Source of the DNA: Glaciihabitans tibetensis
GTDB taxonomy: Bacteria; Actinomycetota; Actinomycetes; Actinomycetales; Microbacteriaceae
Length of the DNA stretch: 64,000 nucleotides
Direction: 5' to 3'
Assembly: GCF_003003265.1 (NCBI RefSeq)
Contig: NZ_PVTL01000006.1
Coordinates: 124,001 to 188,000 of the forward strand
This document shows positions 54,147 through 63,489 of this stretch, in pieces (within the stretch, counting starts at the first letter, position 1; each line of letters starts with the position of its first letter). The position numbers and the translations under genes were made by a program. The notes under the pieces are model-generated. The model did no database searches. It saw only the letters and a program-made list of their open reading frames with translations, and was not told the DNA's origin.

Positions 54147-54760
54147 GCGGCCGCAGCGCGACCGACGCCCTGCGACTGCTCATCATCGGGCCCCCCGGCG
54201 CGGGTAAGGGAACCCAGGCGGCGCTCCTCGCGGAGGCCTACGGAATCCCGACGATCTCGACGGGGGATATCTTCCGCAGCAACGTCAAGGACGAAACAGA
54301 GCTCGGCCTTGTCGCCAAGTCCTACATGGACAGCGGAGACGTTGTGCCAGACAGCCTCACGAATTCGCTGGTGCGTAGTCGCCTCGCCGAAGACGACGTC
54401 AAGGGCGGGTTCCTCCTCGATGGCTACCCGCGCACGCCGCAACAGGTCGACGAGCTCGACGACATCCTGGCCGGGCATGATGCCCAGCTTGACGCGGTAA
54501 TCGAACTCGTCGCCGACCCTGAGCTTGTCGTCGCACGCCTGTTGAAGCGGGCGGGTGAGCAGGGACGAGCGGATGACACGGAAGAAGTCATCCGTTATCG
54601 CCTCACCGTCTACAGCCAGCAGACGGAACCCCTCATCGCCGTGTACGCCGACCGCGGTCTCATCGTGACCGTCGATGCGATCGGAACGGTGGATGACGTC
54701 ACCGAGCGCATCGAGGTTGCTCTCGCCGGTCGCGGCATCGCTCCACTCGAGAAGGCCTAG
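54143..54760 (+). CDS. adk: Adenylate kinase
   Basis: Adenylate kinase, 205 residues, short-LID type with no zinc. P loop GPPGAGKGT at 16-24, ISTGDIFRSN, FLLDGYPRTPQQ and the short LID (GRADDTEEVIRYRLTVY). It balances AMP, ADP and ATP. TTG 54143 overlaps the secY stop (TTGA). Confidence 0.97.
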   Translation: MSGRSATDALRLLIIGPPGAGKGTQAALLAEAYGIPTISTGDIFRSNVKDETELGLVAKSYMDSGDVVPDSLTNSLVRSRLAEDDVKGGFLLDGYPRTPQQVDELDDILAGHDAQLDAVIELVADPELVVARLLKRAGEQGRADDTEEVIRYRLTVYSQQTEPLIAVYADRGLIVTVDAIGTVDDVTERIEVALAGRGIAPLEKA

Positions 54761-54772
54761 GGCATCTCGCCG

Positions 54773-55612
54773 GTGTCGGACCGAGCGATGTACAAAAAGC
54801 CGGACGAGCTGCGGCTGATGGTGGCCCCCGGGCTGTTGACCGCTGCGGCGCTTGACGCGGTTCGCGAGGCGATCACTCCCGGCGTCACGACACTCGAGTT
54901 AGACGCCATCGCCGAGCGGGTCATCCGCGCAGGTGGAGGCATTCCTAACTTCGCTCTCGAGCCCGGTTACCGCCACACGATCTGTGCCTCGGTGAACTCC
55001 GCGGTGGTGCATGGTATCCCCACCGATCGTCCGCTCGCCGCGGGTGACCTGGTCTCGATCGACTGCGGCGCCGAGGTCGACGGCTGGAACGGTGACGCCG
55101 CATTCTCCGTCGTGGTGGGCGGCGCGGGCCCGAGCGAGTTCCAGATGCGTCGGCAGCGGCTGGTGGATGTCACGGAGCAGTCTTTGTGGGCGGGAATAGC
55201 AGCGCTGTCCCGCGCCTCCCACGTGAACGAGATCGGTGCAGCAGTCGAGGACGCGATCGACTCGGGCGCCGAGCCGGGCTATCCCTACGGGATCATCGAA
55301 GACTTCACCGGTCACGGCATCGGGCGCTCCATGCACGAGGAGCCGCCGGTGTTCAATTACCGCATCCGGGGCCGCGGGGCGCGGGTCAAGCCTGGCCTGG
55401 TGGTCGCGATCGAGCCGATGGTCACACTGGGGTCGATCGATACCCACGTGCTCGCGGACGACTGGACCATGGTGACCGATGATGGATCGGATGCCGCGCA
55501 CTGGGAGCACTCCATCGCCGTGCACGACGGCGGGATCTGGGTACTCACCGCCGCCGACGGGGGCGCAGAAAAGCTTGCAGCCTACGGAGTGACACCGCGC
55601 GCACTGCGCTGA
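54773..55612 (+). CDS. map: Methionine aminopeptidase type I
   Basis: MetAP, 279 residues. The metal ligands of the pita-bread fold are visible in SIDCGAEVDGWNGDAAF (two aspartates), FTGHGIGRSMHE (His), VAIEPMV (Glu) and WEHSIAV (His region). It removes the initiator methionine at the tunnel exit. GTG 54773 is the start; ATG 54788 is a possible alternative. Follows adk by 12 bp. Confidence 0.95.
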   Translation: MSDRAMYKKPDELRLMVAPGLLTAAALDAVREAITPGVTTLELDAIAERVIRAGGGIPNFALEPGYRHTICASVNSAVVHGIPTDRPLAAGDLVSIDCGAEVDGWNGDAAFSVVVGGAGPSEFQMRRQRLVDVTEQSLWAGIAALSRASHVNEIGAAVEDAIDSGAEPGYPYGIIEDFTGHGIGRSMHEEPPVFNYRIRGRGARVKPGLVVAIEPMVTLGSIDTHVLADDWTMVTDDGSDAAHWEHSIAVHDGGIWVLTAADGGAEKLAAYGVTPRALR

Positions 55613-55712
55613 CGTGCTGGCTCTCGTGCGGTCCTCTTTGCTGACCGATACTCACCTGGGCGACGTCGGCGCGTCGTTCCCTCGATGCGCGGGAACAAAG
55701 TATAGGGCGGAC

Positions 55713-55742
55713 TTGGCGAAACTACCCTTAATGACCTAAGCT
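55713..55742 (+). promoter_or_regulatory. Possible infA promoter
   Basis: TTGGCG (55713-55718), an 18-bp spacer and TAAGCT (55737-55742) could drive infA-rpmJ. A leader of about 90 nt would result. The 223-bp gap (55613-55835) has no gene. Confidence 0.4.
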
Positions 55743-55835
55743 TGATCTTTGGTGTTTCAGGCCTGTTTTCGCACGCCCAGAGACGCCATCATCCACGCAA
55801 GACCAGCACAACCAACTTATAGCGACGAAGAGGCA

Positions 55836-56057
55836 ATGGCAAAAAAAGACGGTGTCATCGAGATCGAAGGCGCAGTAGTCGAAGCTCTGCCCAACGCAAT
55901 GTTTCGCGTTGAACTGAGCAACGGCCACCGAGTGCTTGCCCATATTTCGGGCAAGATGCGTCAGCACTACATCCGCATCCTCCCCGAGGACCGCGTGATC
56001 GTAGAACTGAGCCCCTACGATCTGACCCGTGGCCGGATCGTTTACCGCTACAAGTAG
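55836..56057 (+). CDS. infA: Translation initiation factor IF-1
   Basis: IF-1, 73 residues, an OB fold ([20 protein letters not shown] ... [20 protein letters not shown]). It occupies the A site during initiation. ATG 55836 follows a GAAGAGG ribosome site; the longer upstream frame is not supported by similarity. Confidence 0.97.
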   Translation: MAKKDGVIEIEGAVVEALPNAMFRVELSNGHRVLAHISGKMRQHYIRILPEDRVIVELSPYDLTRGRIVYRYK

Positions 56058-56173
56058 CTCCTCACCTACACCGGGGCTTCTTTTGAAGCCGCGATGTGTG
56101 CCGGAGTAACTGCTGGAAAGTAACGGCCCGCGGCATCCTGCGGGTACGAAGACAGCGAGCACAAGGAACCACA

Positions 56174-56287
56174 ATGAAGGTCAACCCCAGCGTCAAGAAG
56201 ATCTGCGACAAGTGCAAGGTCATCCGCCGCCACGGCAACGTGATGGTCATCTGCGAAAACCCGCGCCACAAGCAGCGCCAGGGCTAA
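56174..56287 (+). CDS. rpmJ: 50S ribosomal protein L36 (zinc-binding form)
   Basis: L36, 37 residues ([20 protein letters not shown] ... [11 protein letters not shown]). It keeps the zinc ligands C11, C14, C27 and H32, so it is the zinc-containing C+ version rather than a zinc-free paralogue. ATG 56174 follows AGGAACC. Confidence 0.95.
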   Translation: MKVNPSVKKICDKCKVIRRHGNVMVICENPRHKQRQG

Positions 56288-56340
56288 GCAGGAGCACTTC
56301 TTGCGGTCGTCAGGCTGCATCAAGATTTACACCGCTACAC

Positions 56341-56376
56341 CGCATCACCGCGCTGGCGCATCACTGCACTAGCGCA
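56341..56376. repeat. 16-bp tandem repeat in the rpmJ-rpsM spacer
   Basis: CGCATCACCGCGCTGG (56341-56356) is followed directly by CGCATCACTGCACTAG (56357-56372) and the beginning of a third copy. Confidence 0.75.
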
Positions 56377-56405
56377 ACAAACAAAGCACGATAGCAACGC
56401 CAGAT

Positions 56406-56456
56406 CCCGGCTCCTCGAAGGAGGGGCCGGGGGACACCCGTGGTTGGAGGCCACGG
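56406..56456 (+). promoter_or_regulatory. Two hairpins upstream of rpsM
   Basis: An 11-bp stem (56406-56416 with 56421-56431, GAAG loop, one G-T pair) and a 6-bp stem CCGTGG/CCACGG (56438-56443 with 56451-56456) lie in the 215-bp gap between rpmJ and rpsM. They may end the infA-rpmJ message or form a leader for rpsM-rpsK. Confidence 0.55.
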
Positions 56457-56502
56457 CACAGGTGCTGCTACAGACCTCCACCCACTCACAGGAGAAGCCA
56501 TA

Positions 56503-56877
56503 ATGGCACGTCTAGCAGGCGTAGACATCCCGCGCGACAAGCGCGTGGAAGTCGCACTGACTTACATTTACGGTGTTGGCCGTACGAGCGCCCTCAAGAC
56601 GCTCGCGGACACTGAGATCAGCGGAGAAATTCGCGTCAAGGACCTCACCGATGACCAGCTCATCGCACTTCGTGACTACATCGAAGTCAACTTCAAGGTA
56701 GAAGGTGACCTTCGTCGTGAGGTTGCAGCCGACATCCGCCGCAAGGTCGAGATCGGCAGCTACCAGGGTATTCGCCACCGTCGCGGGCTCCCCGTACACG
56801 GACAGCGCACCAAGACCAACGCTCGTACCCGCAAGGGTCCGAAGCGCACCGTCGCCGGCAAGAAGAAGGCCCGATAG
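56503..56877 (+). CDS. rpsM: 30S ribosomal protein S13
   Basis: S13, 124 residues ([20 protein letters not shown] ... [20 protein letters not shown]). It contacts the P-site tRNA and forms bridges to the 50S. ATG 56503 follows GGAGAAG. Confidence 0.97.
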   Translation: MARLAGVDIPRDKRVEVALTYIYGVGRTSALKTLADTEISGEIRVKDLTDDQLIALRDYIEVNFKVEGDLRREVAADIRRKVEIGSYQGIRHRRGLPVHGQRTKTNARTRKGPKRTVAGKKKAR

Positions 56878-56919
56878 CGAGCACTGCTCGTATCGCCATA
56901 CACGTTTTAGGAGAACATC

Positions 56920-57318
56920 ATGGCAGCACCAAAATCGGCCGCTCGTAAGCCGCGTCGTAAAGAGAAGAAGAACGTTGCAGTGGGCCAGGCCCACATCAAG
57001 TCCACGTTCAACAACACCATCGTCACCATCACGGACCCGACCGGTGCCGTACTGAGCTGGGCTTCGTCCGGAACGGTCGGCTTCAAGGGTTCGCGTAAGT
57101 CGACCCCGTTCGCAGCCCAGCTGTCCGCGGAGTCCGCGGCTCGCCAGGCGCAGGAACATGGCGTCAAGAAGGTCGACGTGTTCGTCAAGGGACCCGGCTC
57201 CGGCCGCGAGACCGCAATCCGCTCACTTCAGGCCGCTGGCCTCGAGGTCGGCGTCATCAGCGACGTCACCCCGCAGGCGCACAACGGTTGCCGTCCGCCG
57301 AAGCGTCGCCGCGTCTAG
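56920..57318 (+). CDS. rpsK: 30S ribosomal protein S11
   Basis: S11, 132 residues ([20 protein letters not shown] ... [18 protein letters not shown]). It lies at the platform near the E site. It follows rpsM by 42 bp. In many bacteria rpsD comes next; here it is absent. Confidence 0.97.
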   Translation: MAAPKSAARKPRRKEKKNVAVGQAHIKSTFNNTIVTITDPTGAVLSWASSGTVGFKGSRKSTPFAAQLSAESAARQAQEHGVKKVDVFVKGPGSGRETAIRSLQAAGLEVGVISDVTPQAHNGCRPPKRRRV

Positions 57319-57596
57319 TCCTTCCGCGGAACTGTCTCCTTCCGGGAGCTAGTTTCCTCACGGAACTAGATCGACGACGGGTCGAGCTACGCGCCGAAGG
57401 CGAGTAATCGAAGCCTCTTTCATTCATTCAGATGGATGATCCGGGGCCCGGTTACCGCCTTCGGCCTCGCTCGTTCCGCACGGATCTTGCCTCACCGCTC
57501 GACCAGCTTCCTCACAACTCAACACACAAACGACGGGTTCGCCGCCCGTCGAGCCCAAGTGTCATATAGCGGACACTTTGCCGAAAGGAACAACCA
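57319..57596 (+). promoter_or_regulatory. Structured rpsK-rpoA spacer
   Basis: This 278-bp gap occupies the place where rpsD lies in many bacteria. It contains no gene. A 10-bp inverted repeat GCCGAAGGCG/CGCCTTCGGC (57393-57402 with 57456-57465), extendable by GTAA/TTAC with a one-base bulge, closes a large loop. Two 7-bp hairpins lie close to rpoA: CGACGGG/CCCGTCG (57531-57537 with 57545-57551) and AAGTGTC/GACACTT (57557-57563 with 57572-57578). Confidence 0.5.
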
Positions 57597-58592
57597 GTGC
57601 TCATTGCACAGCGCCCCACTCTTTCAGAAGAGAACATTTCCGAGTTCCGCTCGCGATTCGTCATTGAGCCCCTCGAACCCGGCTTTGGCTACACGCTCGG
57701 CAACTCCCTTCGCCGTACGCTCCTGTCGTCCATCCCCGGTGCTGCTGTAACCAGCATCCGCATCGATGGTGTTCTGCACGAGTTCAGCACCGTACCCGGT
57801 GTGAAGGAAGACGTCACCGAGGTCATCCTCAACATCAAGAACCTCGTTGTCTCCAGCGAGCACGACGAGCCGATCACCGCCTACCTGCGCAAGCAGGGTG
57901 CTGGCCAGGTCACCGCTGCTGACATCTCTGCGCCCGCCGGCGTCGAGATCCACAACCCGGACCTCGTCATCGCGACGCTGAACGACAAGGCGAAGTTCGA
58001 GCTCGAGCTGACCATCGAGCGTGGCCGTGGCTACGTTTCGGCGACTCAGAACCGCAGCGAGTTCAGCGAAGCCGGCCAGATTCCGGTCGACTCCATTTAC
58101 TCGCCCGTCCTCAAGGTCACGTACCGCGTCGAGGCAACTCGCGCCGGTGAGCGTACCGACTTCGACCGCCTCGTGGTCGACGTCGAGACCAAGAACGCGA
58201 TCACACCTCGTGACGCCATCGCCTCCGCCGGTCGCACGCTGACCGAGCTGTTCGGCCTGGCTCGCGAGCTCAACACCGCCGCTGAGGGCATCGAGATTGG
58301 TCCGGCTCCGGTCGACGCCGTTCTCTCGAGCGAACTCAGCATGCCGATCGAAGACCTCGACCTGTCCGTGCGCAGCTACAACTGCCTCAAGCGCGAGGGC
58401 ATCAACACTGTGAGCGAGCTCGTCGCCCTGTCGGAGACGCAGCTCATGAACATCCGCAACTTCGGACAGAAGTCGGTGGATGAGGTCAAGGACAAGCTCG
58501 TCGAGATGGGCCTGTCACTCAAGGACACGGTTCCTGGTTTTGACGGCGCTCACTTCTACGGCGGGTACGACGAAGAAGAGACCGCCAACTAA
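57597..58592 (+). CDS. rpoA: DNA-directed RNA polymerase subunit alpha
   Basis: The alpha subunit, 331 residues. The N-terminal dimerisation domain begins [20 protein letters not shown] and includes [20 protein letters not shown]. The C-terminal domain ([20 protein letters not shown] ... [20 protein letters not shown]) binds UP elements and activators. GTG 57597 has GAAAGGA at 57583. Confidence 0.98.
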   Translation: MLIAQRPTLSEENISEFRSRFVIEPLEPGFGYTLGNSLRRTLLSSIPGAAVTSIRIDGVLHEFSTVPGVKEDVTEVILNIKNLVVSSEHDEPITAYLRKQGAGQVTAADISAPAGVEIHNPDLVIATLNDKAKFELELTIERGRGYVSATQNRSEFSEAGQIPVDSIYSPVLKVTYRVEATRAGERTDFDRLVVDVETKNAITPRDAIASAGRTLTELFGLARELNTAAEGIEIGPAPVDAVLSSELSMPIEDLDLSVRSYNCLKREGINTVSELVALSETQLMNIRNFGQKSVDEVKDKLVEMGLSLKDTVPGFDGAHFYGGYDEEETAN

Positions 58593-58648
58593 TTCCTCGT
58601 CGGCCTCGATCTGTCTGACGACTTCATAACACTTACGGAGAAATAACA

Positions 58649-59200
58649 ATGGCTGCACCAACCAAGGGACCCCGCCTCGGCGGAGGGCCGGCGCATGAGC
58701 GCCTTATGCTCGCGAACCTCGCGGCTGCCCTGTTCACCCACAAGAGCATCAAGACCACCGAGACGCGTGCCAAGCGCCTTCGTCCGGTAGCCGAGAAGCT
58801 GGTTACCTTCGCAAAGAAGGGCGACCTGCACTCTCGCCGTCGCGTTCTCGCGACCATCGGCGACAAGACCGTCGTGCACGAGCTCTTCACCGAGATCGCG
58901 CCCCTGGTCGAGCTGCGTGAGGGTGGTTACACCCGCATCACAAAGCTTGGTTTCCGCAAGGGTGACAACGCGTCGATGGTTCAGATGGAGCTCGTCCTCG
59001 AGCCCGTCAACCCGAAGCCGAAGAGCGCCAAGAAGCTTGCAGCGGCCGCTGCTGCTGCTGGCACCTCTGAGGTAGTCGTCGAGGACGAGGCCGCAGAGGC
59101 ACCGTCCGAAGCGACCGACGAAGCCCCCACCGAGGAGACCGTCACCGACGAGGCCGTTGCGGCTCCCGTCGAGGACGCTCCCGCGACGGACGCCAAGTAG
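58649..59200 (+). CDS. rplQ: 50S ribosomal protein L17, with acidic C-terminal tail
   Basis: L17, 183 residues; the usual core is about 120. The core ([20 protein letters not shown] ... [20 protein letters not shown]) is followed by about 55 residues rich in Ala, Glu and Thr ([20 protein letters not shown]...). ATG 58649 has an upstream GGAG. The tail is negatively charged, opposite to the L15 and L29 tails. Confidence 0.96.
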   Translation: MAAPTKGPRLGGGPAHERLMLANLAAALFTHKSIKTTETRAKRLRPVAEKLVTFAKKGDLHSRRRVLATIGDKTVVHELFTEIAPLVELREGGYTRITKLGFRKGDNASMVQMELVLEPVNPKPKSAKKLAAAAAAAGTSEVVVEDEAAEAPSEATDEAPTEETVTDEAVAAPVEDAPATDAK

Positions 59201-59243
59201 TCACTCGCACAACCCAGCACCACCAGCATTACCCGCAACCGTG

Positions 59244-59271
59244 AATGGCCCCGTCTTCGGACGGGGCCATT
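59244..59271 (+). terminator. Terminator after rplQ
   Basis: A perfect 12-bp stem (59244-59255 with 59260-59271) with a TTCG tetraloop (59256-59259), followed by TCTGTG. This is the end of the alpha operon. Confidence 0.9.
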
Positions 59272-59355
59272 TCTGTGTCCGGTGGGTCGCGCCCCGCGGC
59301 ATCCGCTCGCCCGCCCTCGACGAGGCAGACTCGCGCGGCGGCATAGACTTGCGCG

Positions 59356-60297
59356 GTGCAAAGCGAAGAATCCGTTACCCTCAACGCGCCCGAGGTGCCG
59401 GACAAGGATGACTCGCTCACCCGTCTGCGACTGGACATCGCGTACGACGGCGGCGGCTTCAACGGGTGGGGCGCGCAGCCCGAGCTGAGGACCGTGCAGG
59501 GGGCCATTGAAGACGCCTTCGCGATTGTTTTTCGTCGGTTCACGCCGATCCCTCAGCTCACCGTCGCGGGGCGCACGGATGCGGGGGTTCACGCGACCGG
59601 CCAGGTCGCCCACGTCGATCTCACCCCCGAACAACTCACGAGCCTCGATCGGCCGCGCCGAGGGGGGCTGGCCGGCAAACGCTACGACGGTCCCGCGTCG
59701 CTCGGCCGCCGGATCAACGGCATCGCTGGCCTGGACAGCGACGTGTATGTGTCTCGCTCGGCTATCGCGGCCGACGGTTTTGACGCGCGCTTTTCGGCAC
59801 TCTGGCGCCGGTACGAGTACCGCATCGCGGATACCAACGCTCCACGAAACCCGTTGGAGCGGCACCGCACCCTCTGGTACCCAGCCCCTCTCGACGTCGA
59901 CGTGATGAATGCGACCGCGAGCTCCCTGCTCGGCCTGCACGACTGGGCGGCGTACTGCAAACCGCGCGATGGAGCGACGACGGTGCGCACCCTGCAGGAC
60001 TTCAGCTGGATCCGCCAGGATGACGGGATTCTCGTCGCCCGCGTGCAAGCCGATGCGTTCTGTCACAGCATGGTGCGCTCGCTCGTGGGCGCCTGCGTCT
60101 CGGCGGGGCAGAACAATCTCCCCATGGACAGGCCCGCCGCGATTCGCGACGAGAAGGTGCGCGGGAGTGAGTTCAAGGTAATGCCGGCCAAGGGCCTCGT
60201 TCTGACCGAGGTGGGGTACCCCGATGATAAAGATCTGGCCGAGCGCGCCGAGCTGACCCGTCGTCGTCGCCCTCTGATAGTTGACCCCGAGGGGTGA
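59356..60297 (+). CDS. truA: tRNA pseudouridine synthase A
   Basis: TruA, 313 residues. The catalytic aspartate is D75 in AGRTDAGVHA. Other blocks are LDIAYDGGGFNGW and FCHSMVRSLVG. It pseudouridylates positions 38-40 of tRNA anticodon arms. GTG 59356 is the start; the protein begins with an acidic leader. Its 3' end contains the -35 and spacer of the rplM promoter. Confidence 0.95.
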   Translation: MQSEESVTLNAPEVPDKDDSLTRLRLDIAYDGGGFNGWGAQPELRTVQGAIEDAFAIVFRRFTPIPQLTVAGRTDAGVHATGQVAHVDLTPEQLTSLDRPRRGGLAGKRYDGPASLGRRINGIAGLDSDVYVSRSAIAADGFDARFSALWRRYEYRIADTNAPRNPLERHRTLWYPAPLDVDVMNATASSLLGLHDWAAYCKPRDGATTVRTLQDFSWIRQDDGILVARVQADAFCHSMVRSLVGACVSAGQNNLPMDRPAAIRDEKVRGSEFKVMPAKGLVLTEVGYPDDKDLAERAELTRRRRPLIVDPEG

Positions 60298-60309
60298 ACG
60301 GTCTAATGT
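60281..60309 (+). promoter_or_regulatory. rplM-rpsI promoter, overlapping the truA stop
   Basis: -35 TTGACC (60281-60286), a 17-bp spacer that includes the truA TGA (60295-60297), and -10 TAATGT (60304-60309). The start near 60316 gives a leader of about 135 nt. A hairpin with TTCCTC/GAGGAA arms (around 60369-60393) is in that leader. Confidence 0.8.
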
Positions 60310-60451
60310 AGATCCTTGGTGCCTGCGTTCTATGCGCTACACCCGAAGTTGAGCCCTCCACCGGCATCGTTCCTCCGCTTTTCTTAGCGAGGAACCTTCC
60401 ACGGAGTGGGATTCACGAACGCCTCATTTCGACTAAGAAAGCAGTACAGCT

Positions 60452-60898
60452 GTGACTCGTACGTTCTCGCCCACCCCCGCTGATGTTCAGCGCGACTGGG
60501 TCATCATTGACGCCGAAGACATCGTCCTCGGTCGCCTCGCCAGCCACGCCGCAATCCTTCTTCGCGGCAAGCACAAGGCCACCTTTGCTCCTCACATGGA
60601 CATGGGTGACTTCGTCATCATCATCAACGCCGACAAGATTGCCCTTACCGGCTCCAAGCTCGCCCAGAAGAAGCTGTACCGTCACTCCGGTTACCCGGGT
60701 GGCCTCAGCGCTACCACGTACGCCGAGATGCTGGAGAAGCACCCGACCCGCGCGGTCGAGAAGGCCGTCCGCGGCATGCTCCCCAAGAACTCGATCGGTC
60801 GCGCCCAGCTGTTGAAGCTCAAGGTCTACGCCGGCGCCGAGCACCCTCACGCGGCGCAGCAGCCTAAGCCGTACACCCTCAGCCAGGTCGCTCAGTAG
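60452..60898 (+). CDS. rplM: 50S ribosomal protein L13
   Basis: L13, 148 residues ([20 protein letters not shown], then [20 protein letters not shown]). It is one of the first proteins to bind 23S rRNA. GTG 60452 is the start. Cotranscribed with rpsI from the promoter in truA. Confidence 0.97.
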   Translation: MTRTFSPTPADVQRDWVIIDAEDIVLGRLASHAAILLRGKHKATFAPHMDMGDFVIIINADKIALTGSKLAQKKLYRHSGYPGGLSATTYAEMLEKHPTRAVEKAVRGMLPKNSIGRAQLLKLKVYAGAEHPHAAQQPKPYTLSQVAQ

Positions 60899-60948
60899 CG
60901 CCGGCCAGCCAGACTTTTCGCGAATAAAGACTAAAAGGATTCACTGAC

Positions 60949-61434
60949 GTGGCGAAGATCGCAGACATCATCGAGGAAGCTCCCGAGAGCTTCACGACCG
61001 AGACCCCCGCAACCGAGGCGCCCAAGGCTCCTCGCGCGGTTCTCAACGTTCCCGGCGCAGCCGTGGGACGACGCAAGGAGGCAATCGCCCGCGTGCGCCT
61101 CATCCCCGGCGGCACCACGTTCACGGTGAACGGACGCCAGCTCGAGGAGTACTTCCCCAACAAGCTTCACCAGCAGCTCATCAACGACCCGTTCAAGGTC
61201 CTCGACCTGCTGGGCAGCTACGACGTGATCGCAAAGATCAACGGTGGTGGCCCCTCCGGCCAGGCCGGTGCCCTGCGCCTCGCCATCGCCCGTTCGCTGA
61301 ACGAGATCGACCGCGAGAACAACCGCGCGATCCTCAAGAAGGCTGGCTTCCTCACTCGTGACGCTCGCGTCATCGAGCGCAAGAAGGCCGGTCTCAAGAA
61401 GGCCCGCAAGGCTTCGCAGTTCTCGAAGCGCTAG
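60949..61434 (+). CDS. rpsI: 30S ribosomal protein S9
   Basis: S9, 161 residues. About 30 acidic/Pro-rich residues precede the core ([20 protein letters not shown] ... [12 protein letters not shown]). The C-terminal SKR that contacts P-site tRNA is intact. GTG 60949 follows AAAAGGA. Confidence 0.97.
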   Translation: MAKIADIIEEAPESFTTETPATEAPKAPRAVLNVPGAAVGRRKEAIARVRLIPGGTTFTVNGRQLEEYFPNKLHQQLINDPFKVLDLLGSYDVIAKINGGGPSGQAGALRLAIARSLNEIDRENNRAILKKAGFLTRDARVIERKKAGLKKARKASQFSKR

Positions 61435-61457
61435 TCAGCGCCGAGTAGCCGGCCATC

Positions 61458-62819
61458 ATGCCTCGGTTATTTGGCACGGACGGCGTCCGTGGGCTCGCCA
61501 ACAGCGAGCTCACGGTCGAAATGTCGCTTGGGCTTGCCCAGGCGGCAGCCGTCGTGCTCGGCAAAGGCCGAGTTGCAGACGGGCGGCGTGCCTCTGGCCG
61601 CCGCCCGATCGCGGTCGTCGCTCGCGACCCCCGCGTTTCCGGTGAGTTCCTGTCGGCAGCAGTGTCGGCGGGACTCGCCAGTTCCGGTGTCGATGTTTAC
61701 GACGCCGGCGTCATACCGACCCCCGCGGCGGCGTTCCTCGTCGGCGACTTCGGGGCCGACCTTGGCGTGATGATTTCCGCCTCGCACAATGCCGCGCCCG
61801 ACAACGGCATCAAATTTTTCGCCTCCGGTGGCACGAAACTTCCGGACGAGGTCGAGGACCGCATCGAGGCGGCCATGTCCGCGCCAAAGCTTGCGCCCAC
61901 CGGTGGTGATGTGGGCCGAATCCGTCGCTTCGCCGACGCCGAGGACCGCTACATCGTCCACCTCCTGTCGACCCTGCCGAACCGCCTCGACGGCGTGCAC
62001 GTTGTTCTTGACTGTGCCCACGGCGCCGCGGCCGGCGTATCGCCGCAGGTATTCACGGATGCCGGCGCACGGGTGACCGTGATCGGTGCTGACCCCGACG
62101 GTATGAACATCAACGACGGCGTTGGTTCAACACACCTCGACAACCTCGCCCGTGCTGTGCTCGAGCATGGTGCCGATCTCGGTATCGCTCACGACGGCGA
62201 CGCGGATCGCTGCCTCGCGGTGGATCACACCGGCGCTGTCGTCGACGGTGACCAGATCATGGCCATCCTCGCCGTCGCCATGGCGGACCGGGGCGCACTC
62301 GTCAACCGCACACTGGTCGCAACAGTCATGAGCAACCTCGGGCTGAAGCGCGCGATGGCAGCCCACGACATTTCGATGGTCGAGACCAAGGTCGGCGACC
62401 GGTACGTGCTGGAAGAGCTCAACGCCCAGGGCTTGTCGCTCGGGGGCGAGCAGTCGGGCCACGTGATCATGACCCGTTTCGCGACCACAGGCGACGGCAT
62501 CCTCACGGGACTTCACCTTGTGGCCGAGATGGCTCGCACGGGCAAGACCCTGGCGGAGCTGGCATCCATCATGACGGTGTACCCGCAGACCCTGGTCAAC
62601 GTGCGCGGAGTGAACCACCACGGCCTCGCGTCAGACGAGCACATCGCCGCCGCTGTGGCTGAGGTGACCGCGACCCTCGGTGACAGCGGCCGCGTGCTGT
62701 TGCGCCCGTCGGGCACGGAGCCGATGGTGCGCGTCATGGTCGAGGCCGAGGAGCAGTCCACGGCGGACGACATTGCTGCCGGTCTGGCCGACGTCGTGCG
62801 CGAGCGCCTGGCGCTCTAG
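61458..62819 (+). CDS. glmM: Phosphoglucosamine mutase
   Basis: GlmM, 453 residues. It begins [19 protein letters not shown]. The phosphoserine loop is ISASHN with catalytic S109, the metal loop is [13 protein letters not shown], the sugar loop GGEQSGHV, and the phosphate loop [12 protein letters not shown]. It converts glucosamine-6-phosphate to glucosamine-1-phosphate for UDP-GlcNAc and peptidoglycan. ATG 61458 has no strong ribosome site but the homologous start is clear. It follows rpsI by 23 bp. Confidence 0.98.
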   Translation: MPRLFGTDGVRGLANSELTVEMSLGLAQAAAVVLGKGRVADGRRASGRRPIAVVARDPRVSGEFLSAAVSAGLASSGVDVYDAGVIPTPAAAFLVGDFGADLGVMISASHNAAPDNGIKFFASGGTKLPDEVEDRIEAAMSAPKLAPTGGDVGRIRRFADAEDRYIVHLLSTLPNRLDGVHVVLDCAHGAAAGVSPQVFTDAGARVTVIGADPDGMNINDGVGSTHLDNLARAVLEHGADLGIAHDGDADRCLAVDHTGAVVDGDQIMAILAVAMADRGALVNRTLVATVMSNLGLKRAMAAHDISMVETKVGDRYVLEELNAQGLSLGGEQSGHVIMTRFATTGDGILTGLHLVAEMARTGKTLAELASIMTVYPQTLVNVRGVNHHGLASDEHIAAAVAEVTATLGDSGRVLLRPSGTEPMVRVMVEAEEQSTADDIAAGLADVVRERLAL

Positions 62820-63489
62820 CGCGGACTCTCTGGCGCCGGTCTAACTAGGCGTGAGTGCTGTGAAGTGCGGAAAATGCACGCAGTGGTAGTGGGAGGATCG
62901 AGTCCGTCAAAAACCCTCCGCCCCCAAAATCCAGTGGGAGTTCCCGACGAACTCGATCGATACCCCCATCGGACGACGAAATCCCTCCATCTTCGTCGAC
63001 CTGGCACCAATCTACGGACCCACGGGGCCGTTGTCGAGAGCGATCTTGTACAGCTGACGAATAACGCCGGTCAGGGGGATGTTTCAATCTGGCGAGCATT
63101 GGCTCGGGCGGCACCGTCACACAGCCAGCGCGTTCGGGGTCGGCCGTCTTCGCCCGTGCGCCGCCCCTACCTCGAGTCCCGTGCGACTGGGGCACCAGGA
63201 GGGGCGAGGTGGCCCAAACCGACGCGATCGGGCGCACTCAGCGGCCAGCGCCGACGGGCCTCGAGTGATCGGGCGCACCCAGTGGCCAGTTGCCGACCGG
63301 TTCCTCAAACCCGGCCCACCCAGGGGACAGGAATCGACCCACGCCAACAGGAAATGGCGACGCGACTGGCCGGTCGATGAAGCGCCGGGTCGAGAAGTGG
63401 CCGGTGGACACGAGGCGGCCTCGCCATCTGGCCTCTCGGAGGGAGGTGGTGGAGTCACGGCCGGTCGGAGGCGTCATTGGCTCGATCGG
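62820..63489. other. Convergent gap between glmM and coaA, no clear gene
   Basis: These 670 bp lie between two converging genes. Frames are open on both strands but look compositional. A 7-bp hairpin CGACGAA/TTCGTCG (62974-62980 with 62992-62998) and a CGAT/ATCG mini-stem with ACCCCC loop just before it are seen. Two 30-bp direct repeats occupy 63226-63297. I see no terminator with a long perfect stem after glmM. Confidence 0.5.
63226..63297. repeat. 30-bp direct repeat in the glmM-coaA gap
   Basis: GATCGGGCGCACTCAGCGGC... (63226-63255) is repeated with few changes at 63267-63297, 41 bp apart start to start. A further pair of AGTGGCCGGTGG/ACTGGCCGGTCG words occurs near 63366 and 63397. Confidence 0.75.

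Noticed and set aside
62930..63000. Actinobacterial 6C RNA in the glmM-coaA gap
   Set aside because: The two loops do not each contain six consecutive cytosines and the stems are too short.
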